Origin: Geobacter sp. OR-1 | Lineage (GTDB): Bacteria; Desulfobacterota; Desulfuromonadia; Geobacterales; DSM-12255 | NCBI RefSeq assembly: GCF_000813145.1 | Contig: NZ_BAZF01000003.1 | Location: 186,001 to 250,000, forward strand | Direction of reading: 5' to 3' | DNA: 64,000 bases | Part shown: in pieces, positions 37,333 to 46,042 of the stretch | Position numbering within the stretch: position 1 is the stretch's first letter | Layout of the letters: every line of letters starts with the position of its first letter | Notes under the pieces: generated by a model | The model's input: the letters and a program-made list of their open reading frames with translations, nothing else | The model's database searches: none | What the model was told of the DNA's origin: nothing | Translations under genes and position numbers: made by a program

Positions 37333-37512
37333 CTATCCTTTGAAAAAGCCGGGTACGGTGAGAATCAGGGCGCCGATAAGAGAGGCGACTACTCCCGCCA
37401 GGACGATAAGCGACGCCAGGATGTCGAAAGGCCTGCGGAGGCGGTGCATGGCGGGAAGGCCCCATACAACGCCGGCAAGGCCGCATAAAATGAGGGCAAT
37501 GGCCAATATCAT
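37333..37512 (-). CDS. Small two-helix membrane protein (59 aa)
   Basis: A 59-residue protein with two hydrophobic helices: ILAIALILCGLAGVVWGL (2-19) and ILASLIVLAGVVASLIGALI (31-50). They are joined by the basic turn HRLRRPFD and the chain ends VPGFFKG. Its ATG overlaps the stop of the PlsC gene by four bases (ATGA), and the 132-residue gene begins six bases after its end, so translation is very likely coupled. The basic loop predicts both ends outside the cytoplasm. No named family recognised. Its position after an acyltransferase suggests a membrane-associated role, which is inference. Confidence 0.7.
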   Translation of the reverse strand: MILAIALILCGLAGVVWGLPAMHRLRRPFDILASLIVLAGVVASLIGALILTVPGFFKG

Positions 37513-38216
37513 CTATAGGTCTCCAGGTTTGCTTCGATTGCCGCCCGCACCTGATTCATCAGGTCGGCGCGCTTGCGGCCGGTTTGGGCAATCTCGGATA
37601 TCGGCTCGGCAAACCGTATATGTATGGTTCCGGGCTTGAGCCAAAGCTGTTTGGCGGGATTAATCGCCCCGCTGCCGCTGATCGAGACCGGAACTATGGG
37701 TACTTTTGCCTTTTCCGCCAGCAGGAACGCCCCTTGCTTGAAGGGGATGAGCTGTCCGTCTTCGGAACGGGTCCCTTCCGGAAAGATCACGACACTGACC
37801 CCTTGATTGATCCTTGCCGCCGCAGCAACCATGCTGCGGAGCGACTTGCGGCCATCGCTCCGGTCGAGCGGTATATATCCGGCTCTGCGCATGGAGTGGC
37901 CGAAGATGGGGTACGAGAACAACTCTTCCTTGGCTATCCAGGAGAATTTCCTCGGGATGGCCTGATAAAGGGCCAGGATGTCGAAATTGCTCTGGTGGTT
38001 GCTCATGTATATGACCGGCACATTCTCCGGAACATTTTCCCGGCCCGCAACTTCTACCGAGACTCCACCCATCCTGAGGCTGACGCTGCTCCATGCACAG
38101 GCAATCAGGTGATATGCGCTGCCCGTGCCATCAAAAAGGGTGCAGACCAATGCGATTGCCGCGAAGGCAAAGGTCAGCGGGATGAAGAACATGAGGAAAA
38201 GATAGGCACGAAGCAT
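37509..38216 (-). CDS. plsC: 1-acyl-sn-glycerol-3-phosphate acyltransferase (PlsC)
   Basis: A 235-residue inner-membrane enzyme that adds the second acyl chain to lysophosphatidic acid, giving phosphatidic acid. A membrane helix at about 8-28 (FIPLTFAFAAIALVCTLF) is followed by the acyltransferase motifs NHQSNFD (catalytic His-x4-Asp), GYIPLDRSD, FPEGTRSEDG and VPIVPVSISGSG. The length is normal. The start MLRAYLFL opens directly into the membrane segment; an upstream in-frame codon at 38297 would add an implausible 27 residues. It leads the operon running through to tadA. Confidence 0.93.
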   Translation of the reverse strand: MLRAYLFLMFFIPLTFAFAAIALVCTLFDGTGSAYHLIACAWSSVSLRMGGVSVEVAGRENVPENVPVIYMSNHQSNFDILALYQAIPRKFSWIAKEELFSYPIFGHSMRRAGYIPLDRSDGRKSLRSMVAAAARINQGVSVVIFPEGTRSEDGQLIPFKQGAFLLAEKAKVPIVPVSISGSGAINPAKQLWLKPGTIHIRFAEPISEIAQTGRKRADLMNQVRAAIEANLETYR

Positions 38217-38338
38217 TTGGTCGGTACCCGCACAGTTAATCCGAACAAATTTACTTGTTTTTACTTGCAGAGTCAACAGAGTGTTGCAGCAGGGCAAAAG
38301 TATATCCCGCCATTCTCCGACTGAGAGATAATCTCAAA

Positions 38339-38367
38339 TTGAGTTACGTGTCAAATTGGTGTATGAT
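38339..38367 (+). promoter_or_regulatory. Predicted promoter of ssb
   Basis: TTGAGT (38339-38344), a 17-base spacer and TATGAT (38362-38367) lie about 42 bases before the ssb ATG. The -10 box matches five of six sigma-70 positions. No LexA-type box was recognised next to it. Confidence 0.6.
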
Positions 38368-38409
38368 CCGCCATCATTAATTGACATCCGTGAAGGAAGG
38401 AGTGGCGCC

Positions 38410-38859
38410 ATGGCCAGTTTAAACAAGGTGATGCTTATAGGGAACCTTGGGAAGGATCCGGAGGTCCGCTACACCACGTCGGGCCAGGCAGTGGCGAGCT
38501 TTTCCGTGGCCACCAGCGAAAAGTTCAAAAACAGGAACGGCGAGATGGAGGAGCGGACCGAGTGGCACAACGTCGTCCTCTGGGGGCGGCAGGCGGAAAT
38601 TGCCGGCGAGTATCTGGCAAAAGGGCGCACGGTTTTCATTGAGGGGCGGCTCCAGACCAGGAAATGGCAGGACAAGGACGGCAGGGACCGTTACACCACC
38701 GAGATCGTCGGCGACCGGATGCAGATGCTCGGCGGCAAGGGCGAAGGTGGTTCGGGAGGCCGCCAGGGTGGCGGACGCCCGGCAACCGAGGGTGGCTACA
38801 ACTCTGCTCCGGCCTACGAAGAGCCGTCCTTCAACCCTGATGACGATATACCGTTTTAG
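38410..38859 (+). CDS. ssb: Single-stranded DNA-binding protein
   Basis: A 149-residue SSB. The OB-fold (1-110) starts [20 protein letters not shown] and contains [10 protein letters not shown] and [15 protein letters not shown] Gly-rich linker follows, then the acidic C-terminal tip DDDIPF that recruits replication and repair proteins. AAGGAG lies 8 bases before the ATG at 38410. It binds and protects single-stranded DNA during replication and recombination. A strong terminator follows, so it is a single-gene transcript. It is divergent from the plsC operon. Confidence 0.97.
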   Translation: MASLNKVMLIGNLGKDPEVRYTTSGQAVASFSVATSEKFKNRNGEMEERTEWHNVVLWGRQAEIAGEYLAKGRTVFIEGRLQTRKWQDKDGRDRYTTEIVGDRMQMLGGKGEGGSGGRQGGGRPATEGGYNSAPAYEEPSFNPDDDIPF

Positions 38860-38899
38860 TCAGACCTTTCATTTAATACATTCAGAAATACAACCGCCC

Positions 38900-38925
38900 A
38901 AGCCCCGCATTGCGGGGCTTTTTTT
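38900..38925 (+). terminator. Rho-independent terminator of ssb
   Basis: AAGCCCCGC (38900-38908) pairs perfectly with 38912-38920 around ATT and runs into a seven-base T-tract followed by GTTTTT. It lies 40 bases after the ssb stop. Confidence 0.9.
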
Positions 38926-38996
38926 GTTTTTGACGATATGAAAAAAATACTTTAACAGGTCTATAATTCGAACAAAAGACGAGGGATATTCTTTTA

Positions 38997-39806
38997 TTAC
39001 AGGCTGAAATCAACCGGTATGGCTTTGTTCATATTAATTAAGTATTGGCCTTCGGAAGACTTCACAAATTCCAGGAACTTTTTTACCGCTTTATTTGTCA
39101 CTGTGTTTCTTACTACGAGATGATTCCTGTAGCCGTAAGGCCATTGGCCGCTTTCATACATTAAATAGCTGTTTCCGTCAACTTTGATTGCCTTGAATTT
39201 GCCTATGCCTTCAGCCATAGCTATCGCATCCACAATGCCTATAGCATTGCTCCTGGAAACAAGAGCATTGTACATCTCCTGTGATTTCGGCAGATTCACG
39301 GCGTCTGGAGATTCTTTCAAATTCTCCATGCAGGCAAACGACTTTCTCAACCTGAATTTGGTGCTGTCACTTTCAGGACGAGTAAGAACTTGTATAGCCG
39401 AGTCACTGCCGCCGAACTGTTCCCAGGTTTTTATCTTCCCGGAGTATATGTCGCATAATTGCTGAGTTGAAATATTCGTTACGGGGACATCATTAGTGAC
39501 AACAATTACCCCGGCAACCTTAGCAATTTCATACGCCTTTATCGGGAGCCTATTTTGGTCATCAGTCAGCCTGACAGCAGACATAGCTATATCTATAGAG
39601 CCGTCACTGAGAGCCTTTATCCCTCCGTTTTGCCCCAAAGACTTTTGATTAACCTCCACATTGTCGTCGGGGTTCTCTTCCATGTAGCCTTTGGCCAAAT
39701 CGGTAAGCATCGGAATCATGCTGCCGGAGCCGCCGATCTTGATCGTTTCGGCATAGACCGGCGATGCTAATATCGTTAGACACAATGTAAATAAAATTTT
39801 GAGCAT
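38997..39806 (-). CDS. PstS-like periplasmic substrate-binding protein
   Basis: A 269-residue exported binding protein of the PstS-like family. The signal peptide is 1-19, cut after VYA. The family segments IGGSGSMIPMLTDLAKGY near the start and IYSGKIKTWEQFGGSDS (about 130) are clear. The ligand loop QVLTRPESDSTKFRL retains Arg and Ser, closer to true PstS than the two paralogues at 0-1.5 kb. AGGAGG lies 7 bases upstream of the ATG. No transport genes are adjacent, so it is an orphan, possibly phosphate-scavenging or sensory. It is somewhat AT-rich relative to its neighbours and has its own promoter. Confidence 0.85.
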   Translation of the reverse strand: MLKILFTLCLTILASPVYAETIKIGGSGSMIPMLTDLAKGYMEENPDDNVEVNQKSLGQNGGIKALSDGSIDIAMSAVRLTDDQNRLPIKAYEIAKVAGVIVVTNDVPVTNISTQQLCDIYSGKIKTWEQFGGSDSAIQVLTRPESDSTKFRLRKSFACMENLKESPDAVNLPKSQEMYNALVSRSNAIGIVDAIAMAEGIGKFKAIKVDGNSYLMYESGQWPYGYRNHLVVRNTVTNKAVKKFLEFVKSSEGQYLINMNKAIPVDFSL

Positions 39807-39854
39807 ATTTCGCCTCCTGTTACGGGGCATTCATGTTGGGAATGAACCTCTATA

Positions 39855-39882
39855 ATTTTAACGAACTTTAATAGTGGGTCAA
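39855..39882 (-). promoter_or_regulatory. Predicted promoter of the orphan PstS-like gene
   Basis: Minus strand TTGACC (39882-39877), a 16-base spacer and TAAAAT (39860-39855) lie about 48 bases before the ATG at 39806. No convincing Pho box was found around it. Confidence 0.55.
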
Positions 39883-40140
39883 ATCTGTCGCGAAAAATGA
39901 GAGAAAACAGTGTCAGGGTATCTTCCTCATTTAATCTCAAACGGAATTGAGGGGTGGGGACGGTATGAAGGTTCAAATAACCCTTCTGGGACGTAATAAG
40001 CTTATAGTTACAAACAATAACGCCGTAGCCAATAATGGTTCCGGCGTTTTGTCATATATGGGCAACGCATGTTGCTGCCTCATATGTTATTATTTGCCAA
40101 CCGAGGCCCACCGGATATTCTGCATGAACAAGGAGTAGCT
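39883..40140 (+). other. Leader region before enoyl-CoA hydratase
   Basis: The 334-base gap 39807-40140 lies between divergent genes. Its left part holds the promoter at 39855-39882. The right part has a hairpin (AACGCCG 40019-40025 with 40042-40048) followed by TTTT, which could act as an attenuator, then a GCAAC-GCAT-GTTGC dyad. A 57-codon open frame (39965-40138) ends three bases before the hydratase ATG; it has no recognisable similarity and I do not call it a gene. No known riboswitch was recognised. Confidence 0.4.
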
Positions 40141-40923
40141 ATGAATTTGGAAAATCTGCTGCTGGAGATTGTCGAAGGGGTGGCGACCGTGACGGTGAAT
40201 CGCCCCGGAGCCCTTAATGCTTTGAACCTGGCGACCCTGGCGGAGCTTGAAGACCTAGTCGGGGAGATTGGCCGCAATCCAGAGATCCGGGTGGCGATTA
40301 TCACCGGCAGCGGGACAAAGGCGTTCGTTGCCGGGGCGGATATCGCCACGATGCGGGATATGTCGCCGATGGAGGCCCGGGAAATGGCGCTTCGCGCGCA
40401 CCGCATTTTTGCCGGGATCGAACGGTCTGCCAAACCGTTTATCGCCGCGGTGAATGGTTATGCCCTTGGCGGCGGCTGCGAACTGGCCATGGCCTGCGAT
40501 ATCCGGATGGCAGCCGAGACCGCCAAATTCGGCCAGCCAGAGGTCAACCTCGGCATCCTGCCCGGCTTTGGCGGTACCCAGCGTTTACCCCGGCTGATCG
40601 GGAAGGGGCGGGCACTGGAACTGATCCTCACCGGAGAAATGATCGACGCCCGGGAGGCGCTGCGCATCGGCCTGGTAAACCGGATTGTGGCTCCGGGAGA
40701 GTTGCTGGACGAGACGCGGCTGCTGGCCGGTAAGATTGCCGCCAAGGGGCTGCCGGCCCTGCAACTCTGCAAGCAGGCGGTCATTAACGGTCTTGAGATG
40801 GATATTGCCAGGGGGTGCGCATACGAGGCGGAGCTGTTCGCCAACAGTTTCGCCACTGCTGACCAGAAAGAGGGTATGGCCGCTTTTCTGGAAAAACGGC
40901 CGGCAGCGTTCCGCGACTGCTGA
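40141..40923 (+). CDS. Enoyl-CoA hydratase/isomerase family protein
   Basis: A 260-residue crotonase-fold enzyme, probably hydrating short-chain trans-2-enoyl-CoA (crotonyl-CoA) to the 3-hydroxyacyl-CoA. The family elements are VTVNRPGALNALN, the oxyanion-hole segment AFVAGADIATM, ALGGGCELAMACD with catalytic Glu, and the second Glu region PEVNLGILPGFGGTQRLPRLIG. Both catalytic glutamates are therefore present. The length is normal. The ATG at 40141 has AAGGAG upstream. It is a lone gene, convergent with the lipoprotein gene. It could serve beta-oxidation or butyrate/aromatic breakdown; no neighbours narrow this. Confidence 0.93.
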   Translation: MNLENLLLEIVEGVATVTVNRPGALNALNLATLAELEDLVGEIGRNPEIRVAIITGSGTKAFVAGADIATMRDMSPMEAREMALRAHRIFAGIERSAKPFIAAVNGYALGGGCELAMACDIRMAAETAKFGQPEVNLGILPGFGGTQRLPRLIGKGRALELILTGEMIDAREALRIGLVNRIVAPGELLDETRLLAGKIAAKGLPALQLCKQAVINGLEMDIARGCAYEAELFANSFATADQKEGMAAFLEKRPAAFRDC

Positions 40924-40940
40924 TCTAGTTTATCGACCGA

Positions 40941-41684
40941 TCAATCCGGTTCCGCCAGCTTGGCCGTGGCTTTTGCCGGGACTCCTTCGATGGACTGGCC
41001 ATTGATTGTTGCGGTCTGGGTGGCCTGATATTGGTAGGTCACCCCTTGTTCCAGCAGGGTGTCCTCATATTTTCCGAAGTTAGGGAGCGCCGCATACGGA
41101 GCCAGCGGTTCCGGTTCCCCCTGTTTTGCCCGGTAAATGGCGCATCCTGTCGGAACATATCCTGCGGGCAGGGTTACGGCAATGCATTCCAGGGTGACTG
41201 AGCCGGTAGTCGCCGTCGTTTTCAGGACCGGCGCCGGTAGCGGCGCCTGCTTGGTGAACCGGGCATCCGCAGGAGCGCTTTCCGCAGCACTTTTGGTGAA
41301 GGCGATCAGCCGGTAGTTGTAGCTGGTCCCCTGCTTTGCCTCCGAATCGTTGTAAAACAGCCGGTCCCCCAGACGTGTTGCCCCTTTCAGGTATTCAAGA
41401 TCAAACTGCTTGAGCAGCCGCCATGATTCCGGGCAATCCGGACATCCGGCGCCTGGCGACATATCCATCACAAAGAGTTTGAATCCGCTAAGGCCGGTAA
41501 GTCTGCCGCCGCTCTCAAGCCGCTTGGGCAGAGACCAGGCGAGCTGCAGGACGTCCCCCTTCTGGACCACAGTGAAATCCTTGGTCTTGGCAGGCACCAG
41601 CGCTTCCGGCCTTATGAGCGCCCCTTTCCGGCCGCAGCCGGTCAGGCAGAACAGCAGCAGAATAATCCCGGAATACCTGATCAT
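40941..41684 (-). CDS. Lipoprotein with fibronectin-like repeats
   Basis: A 247-residue lipoprotein. The signal peptide ends in lipobox LTGC, Cys17 being the lipid site. The mature part contains two fibronectin type III-like segments, with [17 protein letters not shown] and [20 protein letters not shown] as typical closing strands. It probably sits in the outer or inner membrane facing the periplasm. The ATG overlaps the argH stop by four bases, so it is translated with the arginine genes; this argH-lipoprotein arrangement is, as far as I know, common in Geobacter. Function unknown. Confidence 0.8.
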   Translation of the reverse strand: MIRYSGIILLLFCLTGCGRKGALIRPEALVPAKTKDFTVVQKGDVLQLAWSLPKRLESGGRLTGLSGFKLFVMDMSPGAGCPDCPESWRLLKQFDLEYLKGATRLGDRLFYNDSEAKQGTSYNYRLIAFTKSAAESAPADARFTKQAPLPAPVLKTTATTGSVTLECIAVTLPAGYVPTGCAIYRAKQGEPEPLAPYAALPNFGKYEDTLLEQGVTYQYQATQTATINGQSIEGVPAKATAKLAEPD

Positions 41685-43057
41685 TTTCCTGCCTTCAGCC
41701 GCTCGATCTCCATCCTGACCCGCTCTTCCGCAGTCCCACCGGTGGCTGCCCGCGCATTGACGCTGGCCTCCAGGGTGATGCAGTCAAAGATGTCGGTGTC
41801 GATCTTGCCGGAAAACAGCTGCCATTCGGCAACGGACAGCTCCTTCAGCTCCATCTCGTTTTCAATGCAGTAATGCACCGCTCTGCCGACAACTTCATGG
41901 GCATCGCGGAACGGCAACCCCTTGCGGACCAGGTAATCCGCGACATCTGTGGCAGTTGAGAAACCCTTGGCCGCCGCGGCCCGCATGGTTGATGCATTGA
42001 TCCGCATCTCCCGGACCATGTCGCTAAAGATCTTGAGGCTCCCCTTGACCGTGTCGATGGTATCGAACAGCGGCTCCTTGTCTTCCTGCATATCCTTGTT
42101 GTAGGCGAGCGGCAGCCCTTTCATAACGGTGAGCAGCGCCATCAGGTTGCCGTAGACCCGGCCGGTCTTGCCGCGCACCAGTTCGGGCACATCGGGATTT
42201 TTCTTCTGGGGCATGATTGAGGAGCCGGTGCAGAAGGAGTCCGAAAGCTCCACGAACTTGAACTCGCTGGTGGACCAGAGGATGAGCTCTTCGGAGAAGC
42301 GGGAGAGGTGCATCATCAGGATGGAAGCGGCGGCAATGAACTCGATGGCAAAGTCACGGTCGGATACGGAATCAAGCGAGTTGCGAGTCACAGCGGGGAA
42401 ATCCAGGATCTCGGCCACATGTTCCCGGTCGATCGGGAAGGTGGTCCCTGCCAGGGCGCCGGCGCCGAGAGGGAGCACATTGACCCGCTTCAGGCAGTCC
42501 TCCATCCTGGCCTTGTCCCGTTTGCACATCTCCACGTAGGCAAGCATGTGGTGCGAGAACAGGATCGGCTGGGCGGTCTGGAGGTGGGTGTAGCCCGGCA
42601 TTATCACCCCGAGGTTCGATTCTGCCTGATTTATCAGGGAGTCGATAAGCATGTCGAGATAGGCGCTGATCTCGACGATCTCGTCACGGAGATAGAGGCG
42701 GATGTCCAGGGCCACCTGGTCGTTGCGGGAGCGGCCGGTGTGCAGCCGTTTCCCGGCTTCGCCGATCTTTGCCGACAGCCGTGCCTCGATGTTCATGTGG
42801 ATATCTTCGAGCGAGATCGAAAAGTCGAATGTTCCTGACTCGATCTGCTGGAGAATCTCGTTGAGCCCTTTTTCAATGGCCAGGACGTCTTCCACCGGGA
42901 TGATCCCCTGCTTGCCGAGCATCCGGGCATGGGCGATGGAGCCCCGGATATCCTGGTGATAAAGCCGCTTGTCGAAATCGATCGAAGCGGTGAACTCTTC
43001 CACGAATTTGTCGGTCGGCTGGGTGAAGCGGCCGCCCCAGAGCTTGTCTTTGGACAT
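41681..43057 (-). CDS. argH: Argininosuccinate lyase
   Basis: A 458-residue cytoplasmic enzyme for the last step of arginine synthesis, splitting argininosuccinate into arginine and fumarate. It begins [20 protein letters not shown] and carries [15 protein letters not shown] and the fumarase-superfamily signature [12 protein letters not shown] with the catalytic serine loop. The length is exactly typical. An AGGAG-like sequence (ACAGGAGATTTACC) precedes the ATG. It is separated from argG by four unrelated genes (40.9-47.8 kb), unlike the compact argG-argH order often found. It is followed by the lipoprotein gene with a four-base overlap. Confidence 0.97.
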   Translation of the reverse strand: MSKDKLWGGRFTQPTDKFVEEFTASIDFDKRLYHQDIRGSIAHARMLGKQGIIPVEDVLAIEKGLNEILQQIESGTFDFSISLEDIHMNIEARLSAKIGEAGKRLHTGRSRNDQVALDIRLYLRDEIVEISAYLDMLIDSLINQAESNLGVIMPGYTHLQTAQPILFSHHMLAYVEMCKRDKARMEDCLKRVNVLPLGAGALAGTTFPIDREHVAEILDFPAVTRNSLDSVSDRDFAIEFIAAASILMMHLSRFSEELILWSTSEFKFVELSDSFCTGSSIMPQKKNPDVPELVRGKTGRVYGNLMALLTVMKGLPLAYNKDMQEDKEPLFDTIDTVKGSLKIFSDMVREMRINASTMRAAAAKGFSTATDVADYLVRKGLPFRDAHEVVGRAVHYCIENEMELKELSVAEWQLFSGKIDTDIFDCITLEASVNARAATGGTAEERVRMEIERLKAGK

Positions 43058-43135
43058 GGTAAATCTCCTGTAAGAAGTAAAATCTTGACTATCGTTAAAA
43101 CTTGCGCGAGGAGCTTGCTTGAACAGAAAGGCTGT

Positions 43136-44209
43136 TCAGCCAATCCCGGAAAGCTCCAGCCAGGCCGGATTCGCTTCGGCATGGCTGGCAATTTCTTCGA
43201 GGATCGCACTGATACCGGTCTGCGGTTCCCATCCCCATATTTCTTTGGCCAGGGAACAGTCCATGACCAGCCAGGGGATGTCGAACCTCCGGCTCTCCGG
43301 GGTGCTGCTGACCTGATGCGACCCGGAACGTTCCCGGCACCAGCTGCTCAGTTCGGCGAGCGACATGGCATTGGCCGCACCGCCGCCGAGGTTGACAATC
43401 CTGGTTGCGTCGCCCGTTCCTGCTGATGTCTGCTTGATCAGTAATGGCACCAGATCTCTCGGGTGCAGGGCGTCGCGTACCTGGTAGCCGTTGCCGCCGA
43501 ACCCGATGTAGGCGAGCGGCTTGCGCCGGAGCCAGGAATTGATCCAGAAAGCAAAAATCCCCTGATCCGGCCGTCCGAACTGCCCCGCTCCGGCCAGGAC
43601 CCCGCACCGGTTGATCCAGACCGGGAAGCTGAAGCTCTCGCCGTATTCGAGCGCCAGAAGCTCCGAGGCGATTTTGGTACTGCCGTAGAGCGACACCGGC
43701 GGTGTGGTGCTGAACAGTTCGCTGACCCCGTTGCTGCTAAGACCGGCCGGCAGCGGTTGCCCCGGAACAAGACGGAACGCCTCTCCGCAAGGTTCGACAG
43801 CTGCTTTGGCCAGAGGGGCGATGGAATAGACCCGGCTGGTGCTGATCAAAATGAAACCTGCTGCGCAGCGCTTGCAGTACTCCAAAATATTTATCGTTCC
43901 AAGCAGGTTGTGTTCCACCAGTTGCCGGCTGCTGGTCCGGCCATCGATTCCGGCGAGGACGCTCGGGTTGGCAGCGGCGTCGATGACCCAGTCCACCTTT
44001 GGCAGGGGCTCGAAATCGGCCTGGGCGCGGATGTCGCCATGATACAGTTTGATGCCGAGGTTCTGCAGCTCTATGCGGTTGCTTTCGCTTCCAGGCCGGC
44101 TGAAGTTGTCAATCCCGTAAATGGTGATGCCGGGTTGCGCCGCCAGCAAGGACCTGGCGAGTGTGCTCCCCACAAAACCGCAGATGCCGGTAATGAGTAG
44201 TTTCATCAT
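43136..44209 (-). CDS. NAD-dependent epimerase/dehydratase (CDP-paratose epimerase-like)
   Basis: A 357-residue extended short-chain dehydrogenase. The nucleotide-binding motif TGICGFVGS is at the N-terminus, with YGIDNFSRPGSE marking the NAD adenosine site and STSRVYS and YGSTKIASE (Tyr-x3-Lys) as the active site. It resembles CDP-tyvelose/paratose 2-epimerases and UDP-sugar epimerases of surface polysaccharide synthesis. The length is normal. It follows the GT-C membrane transferase gene in the same direction and precedes argH, so it belongs to the glycosylation group inserted among the arg genes. Exact sugar unknown. Confidence 0.88.
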   Translation of the reverse strand: MMKLLITGICGFVGSTLARSLLAAQPGITIYGIDNFSRPGSESNRIELQNLGIKLYHGDIRAQADFEPLPKVDWVIDAAANPSVLAGIDGRTSSRQLVEHNLLGTINILEYCKRCAAGFILISTSRVYSIAPLAKAAVEPCGEAFRLVPGQPLPAGLSSNGVSELFSTTPPVSLYGSTKIASELLALEYGESFSFPVWINRCGVLAGAGQFGRPDQGIFAFWINSWLRRKPLAYIGFGGNGYQVRDALHPRDLVPLLIKQTSAGTGDATRIVNLGGGAANAMSLAELSSWCRERSGSHQVSSTPESRRFDIPWLVMDCSLAKEIWGWEPQTGISAILEEIASHAEANPAWLELSGIG

Positions 44210-44248
44210 GTGAGTATGGCCTATTACCTGACTCTGGTCCTGTTTGAT

Positions 44249-46015
44249 TCAGGCAGCGCCGAGGCGTTCCTTGCGAATATATATCCTTACACCGTTTACA
44301 TCGGCAACCATGGTGTAATTGCTCTGAATGTACCTTGCAACCCGATCATATCGTTCCATGCCGTATATTTTCTTATCCGTGAAGGCAAACTGACCGGGGG
44401 CAACCGCATCGAGAAAAACCGGAGGCTTTGCGGTTGTTAATTCGGCAAGATATGAATTCAGATAGTAATCCTTGTTGCCGAAGTCACCCGAGATCTGGGT
44501 CAAACCGGTCTTGCACGCAATTGTGAGGCCGGACCTCACATAGTAAGTATCGGCCCATCCCCAGATGGCCATTTTCTCTCCGGGCTTGCTGTATTGCCTG
44601 ATTAATGCTGTGATATATTGATCAAATCTGCTGTCAATGCTGAGTAGTTGTTTGAACAGCCCGTCAAAATTCAGCAAATACGGCCTATTGTATAACTGGC
44701 CGGCAATAGGTATGGATAAATAAAGCAGAATTGTCAAAATCCGAACGGACTTGATGGTTGTTTTATCATAAATTACGACAACTACTATTGCGGACAACAG
44801 GGCAAGCGGCAATGATATCAGCAGAAAATAGTGATGAAATGCTCTGCCCGGCAAGTAAACTGCGATTACACTCATTATCAGCAGTAATAATAATGCCAAG
44901 ACATAATAAGTCAGATTGCTAATACGTCGTCCTGAATCAACCGGTTGTGGATTAGTTGTTATATGAGGCTTATATTTGCGATAAACCAAATAAATGATGA
45001 CAATCAGGAGTGACGATATGGCCATTAAAGAAAAGAATTTGCCATTGTCGGCATTAACTTTACTAAAGGCACTGCCAAATGCGGCAAACGATTGGCCGCT
45101 GAATTTGTTCGATCCGGCGTAATTGAATTGGCCGAATATATATCTGATCATAAAGTCCTTGTATAGCCCAAAGAACCAGACGTAACAGATGATGATTACT
45201 GTAGCGGCAGTGCCGCCTATTATGTACGTCGACAGCATCGGAGCAACTTTATTCTCTTCCGATCGCTTGGCGTATATTGCCATGCATCCGAACAAAAACA
45301 CGGCGGCTGCAATTGGAATACTCTGGATCTTTGCATACGGCGCGCATCCCAGCAGTAAACCGGCGGTAAAAATGAGCGGCAATCTGCGATTGCCGTTTGC
45401 CTGCCAGAATTTGGCAAGAAAGTACAACGCCGCTGCGATTAGCAGGTTAACCGGATGCTCGGCATTATATGATATGAAATCGATAAAATATGTCAGACTG
45501 ACAAAAATGACCAGCGGCACAACCGACAGCATGGCAACTTTGCTGGATGTAAAAGCCCTGATCGTTAAAAAAAGCAATATGGTTGACAATAACTGCATCA
45601 GTACGGCAATGAGCTTAGCCGAGCCATAATCGATCTGAATATTGAAAAGCAGAGGAGCAATAAGCGGGTATGTAGTCAGGGGTCCGTGTGTGCCTAGGTC
45701 AACAGATCTCCAAAATACTGGATCCTGTGTCAGTGTCATTGCCGAGGCAATTTCGAGGCTCTCGTCAGGATTTGTGAGCTCCAGTGCCAATAACGGAAAG
45801 CGCCCGAAAAGAATAGCGATTATTATGATGGTTATAAACAGTGATACGTAATACTTATTATTTGCCAGTTTTGGGTATGCAACAGGAATTACTGCAATAA
45901 ATGTCAGCAATATGATCGCGGAAATAAGTATGGTTGAATAAGTATCCGGCATGGCGCCAAAATAATGTAATAACTTATTTGCCAGGTTGGTTATGCTGAT
46001 TTTATCAATAGGCAT
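44249..46015 (-). CDS. GT-C family membrane glycosyltransferase (PMT/ArnT-like)
   Basis: A 588-residue multi-pass membrane protein. It has about 11 hydrophobic helices, and the acidic pair DE in TNPDESLEIASAMTL lies in the first external loop, as expected for GT-C enzymes that use lipid-linked sugars. The C-terminal part (about 455-588) is a soluble domain starting FDQYITALIRQYSKPGEKMAIWGWAD. A dolichyl- or undecaprenyl-phosphate sugar transferase is the best guess. The coding sequence is clearly AT-rich compared with its neighbours (many ATA, AAT and TTA codons), consistent with transfer. It lies between the nitrilase-fold and epimerase genes. Confidence 0.75.
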   Translation of the reverse strand: MPIDKISITNLANKLLHYFGAMPDTYSTILISAIILLTFIAVIPVAYPKLANNKYYVSLFITIIIIAILFGRFPLLALELTNPDESLEIASAMTLTQDPVFWRSVDLGTHGPLTTYPLIAPLLFNIQIDYGSAKLIAVLMQLLSTILLFLTIRAFTSSKVAMLSVVPLVIFVSLTYFIDFISYNAEHPVNLLIAAALYFLAKFWQANGNRRLPLIFTAGLLLGCAPYAKIQSIPIAAAVFLFGCMAIYAKRSEENKVAPMLSTYIIGGTAATVIIICYVWFFGLYKDFMIRYIFGQFNYAGSNKFSGQSFAAFGSAFSKVNADNGKFFSLMAISSLLIVIIYLVYRKYKPHITTNPQPVDSGRRISNLTYYVLALLLLLIMSVIAVYLPGRAFHHYFLLISLPLALLSAIVVVVIYDKTTIKSVRILTILLYLSIPIAGQLYNRPYLLNFDGLFKQLLSIDSRFDQYITALIRQYSKPGEKMAIWGWADTYYVRSGLTIACKTGLTQISGDFGNKDYYLNSYLAELTTAKPPVFLDAVAPGQFAFTDKKIYGMERYDRVARYIQSNYTMVADVNGVRIYIRKERLGAA

Positions 46016-46042
46016 ATTTGCTCATTTCCAGAGTGGAACGAC

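Noticed and set aside
39965-40138. A 57-codon frame before the enoyl-CoA hydratase
   Set aside because: No similarity, cysteine-rich odd composition and weak ribosome site; kept only as part of the leader description.
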